Shown here in pieces: positions 1 through 4,937 of a stretch of DNA of 7,128 nt. The stretch comes from Actinomycetota bacterium (GTDB lineage: Bacteria; Actinomycetota; Thermoleophilia; Gaiellales; Gaiellaceae), in NCBI GenBank assembly GCA_016870235.1, contig VGCB01000140.1, forward strand, positions 1 through 7,128, in the 5' to 3' direction. The translations under genes and the position numbers were made by a program. Within the stretch, counting starts at the first letter, position 1. Each line of letters opens with the position of its first letter. Under the pieces are notes generated by a model that was given only the letters and a program-made list of their open reading frames with translations, made no database searches and was not told the DNA's origin.

Positions 1-1886
1 TCGACCTCGCCCGTGAGGACGTTGCAGATCGGCTGCGCGTCGAGCACGAGCCGGTCTTCCGCGAGGGCATCGCGGATCTCCTGGCCCCAGGAGATGCTCG
101 TCGTCCGGTCGCGGTCCTGCTCGTGCCGGTCGCGGTCGTAGAAGGCGAACCCGTCGCGGCCGGCGCCCTTGACGTCGTAGAGCGCGAGATCGGCGCTCGC
201 CAGCAGCTCCTCGGGCGTCGTCGCGTCGGAGTCGGCGAAGAGCACGACGCCGACGCTCGCCGAGACGCGGAACGGCTGCCCGCCGCAGAGCGCCGCCGCG
301 TGCTCGCGGACGCGCGTGCAGATCGCCTCCGCCACGACCCGGGCGTCCGTGTCGTCGCCCTCGGGGATGAGGACGGCGAACTCGTCGCCTCCGAGCCGGG
401 CGGCGAGATCCGTCTCCCGGAGCCGGTCGCGCAGGATGTCGGCCACGGCCACGAGGAGCTCGTCGCCGGCGGCATGCCCGAGCGCGTCGTTCACCGCCTT
501 GAAGTGGTCGAGGTCGAAGAGCAGGAGGGAGCCACGCGGCCCGTACCGCTCCACGAGCTTCAGCTGCCGGTCGAGCTCCTGCTCGAGGCGGCGGCGGTTC
601 GCGAGCCCGGTGAGGGCGTCGTGGTCGGCCATCCAGCGGAGCTGCTCCTCGTAGCGGCGCCGCTCGGTGATGTCCTGCATCTGGACGAGGACGTGGACGG
701 AGCCTTCCGCGTCTTTGACGAGCGACGCGGCGACCTGCGCCCAGAGATGCGTTCCGTCGGCACGCAGCAGCCGAAGCTCGGTCGCGATCGCAGCGAGGTC
801 CTCGGCGATCAGCCGTCCGATCTCCGCCCGGATCTCCTCTCCGTCCTCCGTGTCGAAGAGCCCGTAGAGGCCGAGCATCCACACGGCGGCGATGTCGTAG
901 CCGAGAAGCCCGGCGAGGGCGTCGTTGGCACGGGCGACCGTCCCGTCGGCGGCGGCGAGCACCATCCCGATCGGCGCGTCCTCGAACGAGCGCCGGAAGA
1001 GCTCCTCCGTGTCACGGAGCCGCTCCTCGACACGCTTCGTCTCGGTGATGTCGACGATGACGCCGAGGGCGCCGGGCGCGTCCTCCTCGTCGCCGGGCAG
1101 CGGAGCTGCCGACGCCGTCACCCACCGCACGGAGCCGTCGGGCCGCACGAAGCGGAAGTCGCCTGCGAACCGCGTCCGCCGGAGGACGCTCGTCCGCCAC
1201 TCCGTCTGCACCCTCGCGACGTCCTCCGGATGGATCGCGTCGAGCCAGCGGAACCCGACCGCACTCTCGTCGCTTCGGCCGGTGATCTCCTGCCAGCGCT
1301 CGTTCACCCACACGCACGCGCCGGTCGAGTCGGTCTCGAAGAGGCATGCCGGAGCCGACGTCGCGAGCGCGCGGAAGCGCCGCTCGCTGGTGCGGAGCTG
1401 CGCGGCGATGCGGTCGCGCTCCTCCTCGGCGTCGCGCTCGGCGGTGATGTCGCGCACCTCGGAGACGAAGAACCGCGGCCCGTTCTCGCCGCGCACGAGC
1501 GTGGTCGAGATATCGACGACGACCGGGGTGCCGTCGGGGCGGAGGTACCGCGAGGTGCGCCGGAGCGTGTCGTCGCCGCCCTCGAGCAGGCGCTCGCGCG
1601 CGAGGATGTCGAAGCCGACGTCTTCGGGGTGGACGAGCGTGAGGAGGTCGACACCGGCGAGCTCCGCGGGCGTGCGGCCGACGACGGCGCAGAAGGCGGC
1701 GTTGACGCGCAGCACGCGATTCGCCGGATCGGCGATCAGGATCCCGATCGGAGCCGTGTCGACGATCGTCGCCAGCACGTCGCGCTCCGCCGCCAGTGCG
1801 CTTGGGTCGGTCGTGCCGGTCGCGGCAGCGCCGGCTCCCTGCACGGGCAGGGATCGACCGCCTCTCCCGGTAAGCGGATCGGACAT
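1..1886 (-). CDS. PAS-PAS-PAS-GGDEF-EAL cyclic-di-GMP signalling protein (3' end cut by window edge)
   Basis: Minus-strand frame open from ATG at 1886 to the left edge; 628 codons visible. Three PAS sensor domains lie at about residues 33-150, 167-284 and 293-410, each closing with a DIT(A/E)xR-like end (DITAERD, DITETKR, DITERRR). The GGDEF domain starts at DHDALTGLANR (421-431), has the metal-site strand FDLDHF (457-462) and an intact GGDEF signature (499-503), so diguanylate cyclase activity (2 GTP to c-di-GMP) is expected. RETD (490-493), five residues before the signature, fits the RxxD product-inhibition I-site. From W600 the sequence reads like the start of an EAL phosphodiesterase domain (DRLVLDAQPI, 611-620), but the EAL motif and catalytic residues lie outside the window, so activity of that half cannot be judged. 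There is no signal peptide or membrane segment, so it is probably a cytosolic sensor. No clear Shine-Dalgarno precedes the ATG. Divergently oriented from the SDR gene. Confidence 0.93.
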   Translation of the reverse strand, partial: MSDPLTGRGGRSLPVQGAGAAATGTTDPSALAAERDVLATIVDTAPIGILIADPANRVLRVNAAFCAVVGRTPAELAGVDLLTLVHPEDVGFDILARERLLEGGDDTLRRTSRYLRPDGTPVVVDISTTLVRGENGPRFFVSEVRDITAERDAEEERDRIAAQLRTSERRFRALATSAPACLFETDSTGACVWVNERWQEITGRSDESAVGFRWLDAIHPEDVARVQTEWRTSVLRRTRFAGDFRFVRPDGSVRWVTASAAPLPGDEEDAPGALGVIVDITETKRVEERLRDTEELFRRSFEDAPIGMVLAAADGTVARANDALAGLLGYDIAAVWMLGLYGLFDTEDGEEIRAEIGRLIAEDLAAIATELRLLRADGTHLWAQVAASLVKDAEGSVHVLVQMQDITERRRYEEQLRWMADHDALTGLANRRRLEQELDRQLKLVERYGPRGSLLLFDLDHFKAVNDALGHAAGDELLVAVADILRDRLRETDLAARLGGDEFAVLIPEGDDTDARVVAEAICTRVREHAAALCGGQPFRVSASVGVVLFADSDATTPEELLASADLALYDVKGAGRDGFAFYDRDRHEQDRDRTTSISWGQEIRDALAEDRLVLDAQPICNVLTGEV

Positions 1887-1916
1887 GCCCGGTGGTTCGG
1901 CCGCAACGGGACGGTC

Positions 1917-1943
1917 TTGAGCCTGCAGCGAAGCTGGTAGGTT
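1917..1943 (+). promoter_or_regulatory. candidate -35/-10 promoter for the SDR gene
   Basis: TTGAGC (1917-1922) is followed after 15 bases by TAGGTT (1938-1943), which fits the loose actinobacterial TTGAnn / TAnnnT pattern with a slightly short spacer. It lies in the 90-base gap between the divergent GGDEF and SDR genes, 33 bases before the SDR start. It was found by eye and is weak. Confidence 0.25.
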
Positions 1944-1965
1944 CGGGCATTCGTCACGACGAGAG

Positions 1966-1971
1966 AGGAGG
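1966..1971 (+). promoter_or_regulatory. Shine-Dalgarno AGGAGG deciding the SDR start
   Basis: A perfect AGGAGG ends 5 bases before GTG at 1977. The in-frame ATG at 1989 would be 17 bases away, so GTG is the better start. Confidence 0.75.
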
Positions 1972-1976
1972 CAGGC

Positions 1977-2696
1977 GTGATCAGGGGCATGGAAGGCTGG
2001 GTCGCGGTCGTCACGGGTGGCGCCTCGGGCATCGGCGAAGCGTCCGTCGAGCTGCTCCGGAAGTGCGGGGCCGACGTCGTGGTCGCCGATCGGCAGGGGG
2101 CGAGCCCCGTCGACGTGACCGACCGCGCCTCGCTCGACGCGATCGCGCAGGAGGTCGGCGAGCGGTTCGGCGGCCTCGACGTCCTCGTCAACGCGGCCGG
2201 CGTGCTGACCCCGAACGCGCCCGCCGAGGAGCAGCCTGCCGCCGACTTCCGGCAGGCGTTCGAGGTGAACGTGCTCGGCACGGTCAACGCGTGCCAGGCG
2301 TTCGGCCCCCTGCTCCGGTCACGGGGCGGCGCGATCGTCAACATCGCCTCCCAGGCGGCGCTCGTCTCACTGCCGCAGCAGGCCGCGTACTCTACGGCGA
2401 AGGGCGGGATCGCAGCGCTCACCCGGTCGCTCGCCATCGACTGGGCGGAGGCCGGCGTCCGTGTCAACTGCGTCTGCCCCGGGTTCACGCGGACGCCGAT
2501 GACGGACGCGTTCTTCGAGAACCAGGTCTTCACCGCCGCCGCCACGAAGCGGATCCCGATCGGGCGGATCCTCGAGCCGGCGGAGATCGCGGGCGCGATC
2601 GTGTTCCTCGCGAGCCCGCTCGCCTCCGCGGTGACGGGCGTCGTGATGCCGGTCGACGGCGGCTGGACGGCCGGCGAGCCGGCGCTGCCCTGGTAG
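1977..2696 (+). CDS. SDR family NAD(P)-dependent oxidoreductase
   Basis: A 239-residue classical short-chain dehydrogenase/reductase, full length for the family (about 240-260). The Rossmann glycine motif TGGASGIG is at residues 13-20. Asp38 at the end of the second strand (VVVAD) favours NAD(H) over NADP(H), and Asp46 (VDV) is the usual adenine contact. NAAG is at 72-75. The catalytic tetrad is complete: Asn98, Ser125, Tyr138 and Lys142 (YSTAK). A PG motif (CVCPGFTRTPM) follows, and the C-terminus has the usual VxxVDGGW. The reaction is oxidation of a secondary alcohol or the reverse ketone reduction; the substrate cannot be read from sequence (3-oxoacyl reductase-like and sugar/polyol dehydrogenases look alike). 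Cytosolic. It starts at GTG 1977 behind a strong Shine-Dalgarno and is probably monocistronic, since both neighbours are on the other strand. The last 68 bases recur at 4659-4726. Confidence 0.95.
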   Translation: MIRGMEGWVAVVTGGASGIGEASVELLRKCGADVVVADRQGASPVDVTDRASLDAIAQEVGERFGGLDVLVNAAGVLTPNAPAEEQPAADFRQAFEVNVLGTVNACQAFGPLLRSRGGAIVNIASQAALVSLPQQAAYSTAKGGIAALTRSLAIDWAEAGVRVNCVCPGFTRTPMTDAFFENQVFTAAATKRIPIGRILEPAEIAGAIVFLASPLASAVTGVVMPVDGGWTAGEPALPW

Positions 2697-2698
2697 GC
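2631..2698 (+). repeat. direct repeat copy A: 3' end of the SDR gene
   Basis: This 68-base tract covers the last 21 SDR codons, the stop and 2 further bases. It matches 4659-4726 at 65 of 68 positions in direct orientation, 2028 bases apart. Weaker similarity continues about 8 bases to the left; nothing similar is seen to the right. The two copies bracket the DUF222-HNH pseudogene. Confidence 0.9.
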
Positions 2699-2987
2699 CC
2701 CAGCGTTCGAGCACGACCGCCGCTCGCTCGCCGCAGGCCACGTGCGCCACGCCTTCGCCATCACCGGCCACGCAGCACAGTGGACTCGTCGTCGAACGCG
2801 TCTTCGTCCTCGGCGCCGGCGAAGCCCGACCCCGCCGAATGGGCCAACGTCGCCCCCTCACGCGCACGCACCGGGACATGACGGCGCCTCTCCGCAGAAC
2901 GGCACGGTGTCGTCCGCTGACGGAGCATCGTTGCGTCGCGACGGTCGCCTTCTTGAGGCGCCGGCAGTAAGCAGGCAGACGCCGACG
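2697..2987. other. non-coding gap between SDR and HNH pseudogene
   Basis: No convincing gene on either strand. Open frames cross it, but none has a start with a Shine-Dalgarno or a recognisable motif. No clear terminator directly follows the SDR stop. The only structure I see is the inverted repeat at 2882-2963. If the HNH unit is an insertion, this stretch would be part of it. Confidence 0.5.
2882..2963. repeat. 9-bp inverted repeat around a 10-bp palindrome
   Basis: CGGCGCCTC (2882-2890) and GAGGCGCCG (2955-2963) are perfect reverse complements 64 bases apart. Between them is the perfect palindrome CGTCGCGACG (2934-2943). It lies just past the stop of the HNH pseudogene in that gene's direction, so it could be a terminator-like structure or an element end. 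GC-rich chance pairing is also possible. Confidence 0.35.
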
Positions 2988-3458
2988 TCACCGGAGCCTT
3001 GCGGTGCGTGGCGGATCGTCGAGCGGTCGCCGCCTTGGTGTCTCGCTGTCCGTTTCGCGCGGTTCGAGGGCTGCCTGACGCGACCGGCGGTCGTCCTCGG
3101 TTTCGACGCACCATCGGTCACCCGGCGACCGCGATCGCGTCTTCGGACGGGGGCCGAGGATGCCGTGGAGTGCCGACACGGTGGGCTCGAGCTCGAACTG
3201 AAGGAAGTCCCAGGCCGCGTGGCGGTTGGTTTCGGGGCCGATGTCGATCTCGAGCCTGGCGTGCTCGACGAGAAGCTCGTCGAGGCTTCCCGGCGGCGGT
3301 CGCCTCGGTCGGTTCGCGCCGAGGAGGCCGGATCGGTTGCGGAAGCGCAGCCCGCCGTTGCCGTCGCCCTCGGCGCGGTAGCCGCCCTCGTGGACGAGCC
3401 GATGGTGGTGGTGGCAGAGGAGGGCGAGGTTGTCGAGGCTCGTCTCGCCGCCGTGCGC

Positions 3459-3466
3459 CCAGGCCG
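3459..3466 (-). other. frameshift 2 of the HNH gene, inside the HNH motif
   Basis: On the minus strand, CAC CAT CTC CGG is followed by CC and then TGG GCG CAC GGC GGC. One base is missing between HHLR and WAHGG; any single base there restores the usual HHLxxWAxGG spacing. Confidence 0.8.
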
Positions 3467-3855
3467 GAGATGGTGCGCCTGGAGGTGACGGGTGCGCTCG
3501 CAGCCGGGGAAGCAGCAGGTGGTGCCGTCGCGGGCCTCGAGCAGCCGTCGCAGCGCCGGCGTGACGGTGCGGCGGGCGCGGCCGAGGCCGATCTGGAGGC
3601 CGTCGAGCTCGATCCGGGCGACGACGTCGGCGTCGCAGCCAAGTCGCCTCGCGGTCTCCGCCGAGATCACTGGGCCGTCGTGCAGCTCGCAACAGCCCGA
3701 GCCGTCTCCGACGAGCACCGCGGCGTCGACGTGCACGATCACCCGCGCACTCGGCACACCGGGCGCGTCCGTCGCGGCCAGCGCGGTGTGTGCGATCTCG
3801 GCCAGCGCCTCGACCGGCAAGGGCCGCGGCGGGTCGACCGTCTCCACGGTGCTGT

Positions 3856-3875
3856 CGCCGGCGGCGCGCGCGCCT
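3856..3875 (-). other. frameshift 1 of the HNH gene, at a GC dinucleotide run
   Basis: The plus strand carries five GC units in a row (3864-3873). Removing one unit, or adding one base in the adjacent CCGCC, joins the DUF222 frame (ERRRQERAEAR) to the downstream frame (GDSTVETVDPP). This is typical of strand slippage, or of a miscalled base in a GC run. Confidence 0.75.
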
Positions 3876-4649
3876 CGGCGCGCTCCTGCCGCCGCCGCTC
3901 GACCACGCGCTCACGCGCGGCCTCGAGCGCCCTGACGACGAGGGTGCCGTCCTCCGCCGCGAGACGGGCGCTGAGGATCAGCGACCCATCCTCCGCGAAC
4001 CACCAGGACACATGCTCGAGCTCGTGCGACCGGCGCGCCTCCGCCGCCGCGACCCGGCGGTACGCACGCAGGGCCCGCTGCAGCCGCGTCGCGGTCAACG
4101 CGCCCGCCAGCTCCAGCAACGCCTCCTCCGACGAAGCCGTCGCGACCCGCGTCAGCGCCCGCACCTTCGCATACGTGATCTCGCCCCGCCCGAACGCCGC
4201 ACGCAGAACAGGCAGCCCCTGCAGCGCCTCCGCGACCCGCACGTACTCAACCGCCTCCTGCCCGGTGATCCCGCAGCGATACGCGACGAACCCCGCGGCC
4301 TCCGCGCCATGCCGCTCGTGCTGACGCCACACCATCTCCACGAACCGCGCCGTCGCCGCGGCCAGATGCGACGCCAACGTCGCCAGCTCATCGATCTCAC
4401 CGCACTCCGCGGCGTAGTCCTCCAAACGGACACGCTCGAGATCGGCACACGCGCCGGCCCGATCAGCGCCCCCGCCGAAGTCCGCGCGACCGAGATTCGT
4501 TGCACTCATAGACAACATGATAGAGACCCCGTCGGACGAGCCGCCGCGCAGACTCACACCCCCGCCTCAGCCCCTCCTCACGGGCTCGCGGAGCCGTCGC
4601 TCGCCTCCCACGCTCCCCGGCCCGGGCCTGTGCGCCGGTGATCTGACAG

Positions 4650-4724
4650 ACCCCCGCAGTGACGGGCGTCGTGATGCCGGTCGAGGGCGGCTGGACCGCC
4701 GGCGAGCCGGCGCTGCCCCGGTAG
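4650..4724 (+). pseudogene. orphan C-terminal remnant of an SDR gene
   Basis: In frame, it reads TPAVTGVVMPVEGGW then TAGEPALPR and a stop, against SAVTGVVMPVDGGW and TAGEPALPW in the intact SDR. The codon differences are GAC to GAG (D to E), ACG to ACC (silent) and TGG to CGG (W to R); the stop codon is at the identical place. An in-frame TGA at 4644-4646 ends the frame upstream, so no longer SDR is encoded. A possible earlier piece lies at 4585-4608. It is either the displaced original 3' end of the SDR gene or the last trace of a second SDR gene. Confidence 0.88.
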
Positions 4725-4726
4725 GC
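4659..4726 (+). repeat. direct repeat copy B of the SDR 3' end
   Basis: Partner of 2631-2698, 65 of 68 identical, same orientation. Homology stops two bases after the stop codon. Confidence 0.9.
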
Positions 4727-4751
4727 GGCGCACGGCTACCTGGAGGTCGAG

Positions 4752-4775
4752 GCGTGCCCGACGCGGCGGGGACGC
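4752..4775 (+). terminator. candidate terminator hairpin after the SDR remnant
   Basis: GCGTGCCCG (4752-4760) and CGGGGACGC (4767-4775) form a 9-bp stem with one mismatch and a 6-base loop, 27 bases after the remnant's stop codon. There is no T-tract, which is common in GC-rich actinobacteria. No comparable hairpin follows the intact SDR. Confidence 0.3.
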
Positions 4776-4907
4776 ACCGGTGTGCACCGCGAGAACGGGC
4801 GACCCGGGCGCGTCTCAAGGTGACTGCTGAGCCGCCGCACGCAACATGCAGGACGCATAACAGCTGCCGGCAGGACGTCGAGCGTGGTCGTGTGGTTCGA
4901 CGCCACC

Positions 4908-4937
4908 GCCGCGGCGCCCGCTGTGTCGCGCCGCGGC
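4908..4937 (-). terminator. hairpin abutting the ATP-grasp stop codon
   Basis: GCCGCGGCGC (4908-4917) and GCGCCGCGGC (4928-4937) are perfect 10-bp reverse complements with a 10-base loop. The stem begins at the last base of the TAG stop (4939-4937) of the minus-strand ATP-grasp gene. No T-tract follows. A second, weaker stem (CGTCGA 4876-4881 with TCGACG 4897-4902) lies just beyond. It could also stop plus-strand transcription arriving from the SDR side. Confidence 0.5.

Larger units (their letters stand above)
2988..4518 (-). pseudogene. DUF222 / HNH endonuclease (13E12 repeat family), broken by two frameshifts
   Basis: Three minus-strand frames together give one DUF222-HNH protein. Frame 1, from ATG 4518 (alternatives ATG 4509, GTG 4557), carries the helical DUF222 region (LEDYAAECGEIDELATLAS, later ITYAKVRALTRVA) down to about 3870. 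Frame 2 continues with VEALAEIAHTAL and the first half of the HNH domain: CFPGC, then HLQAHHL (about 3470-3520). Frame 3 carries the second half: WAHGGETSLDNLALLC, then HHHHRLVHEGGY (about 3370-3461), and runs to the stop at 2988. The paired Cys, the HH, the Asn of DNL and the final His of the fold are all present, so the nuclease centre would be intact if the frame were restored. As it stands, the HNH motif is split. Past about 3190 the tail is not recognisable. The 13E12 family is multicopy in mycobacteria (REP13E12), and here direct repeats flank it. Cytosolic nuclease, target unknown. Confidence 0.85.

Noticed and set aside
123..1940. 605-codon plus-strand open frame
   Set aside because: It lies opposite the PAS-GGDEF-EAL gene, has Arg/Glu/Val-rich composition with no motif, and is explained by the third-position GC bias of the real gene.
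1892..2881. 329-codon plus-strand frame overlapping the SDR gene
   Set aside because: Out of frame with the complete SDR and arginine-rich. The Ser/Ala/Pro tail near 2780-2880 looks slightly protein-like but has no start or family match.
2761..3114. minus-strand frame ending in an acidic stretch (AEDEDAFDDES)
   Set aside because: I considered it as a separate small protein or the true HNH tail. There is no ribosome site, no recognised motif, and most of it is Arg-rich shadow sequence.
3856..3875. programmed ribosomal frameshift in the HNH gene
   Set aside because: There is no slippery heptamer, and a second break in the same gene would need a second event; slippage or sequencing error is simpler.
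2999..4324. 441-codon plus-strand open frame
   Set aside because: It is opposite the DUF222-HNH sequence, is arginine-rich and without motifs, and the HNH residues are clear on the minus strand.
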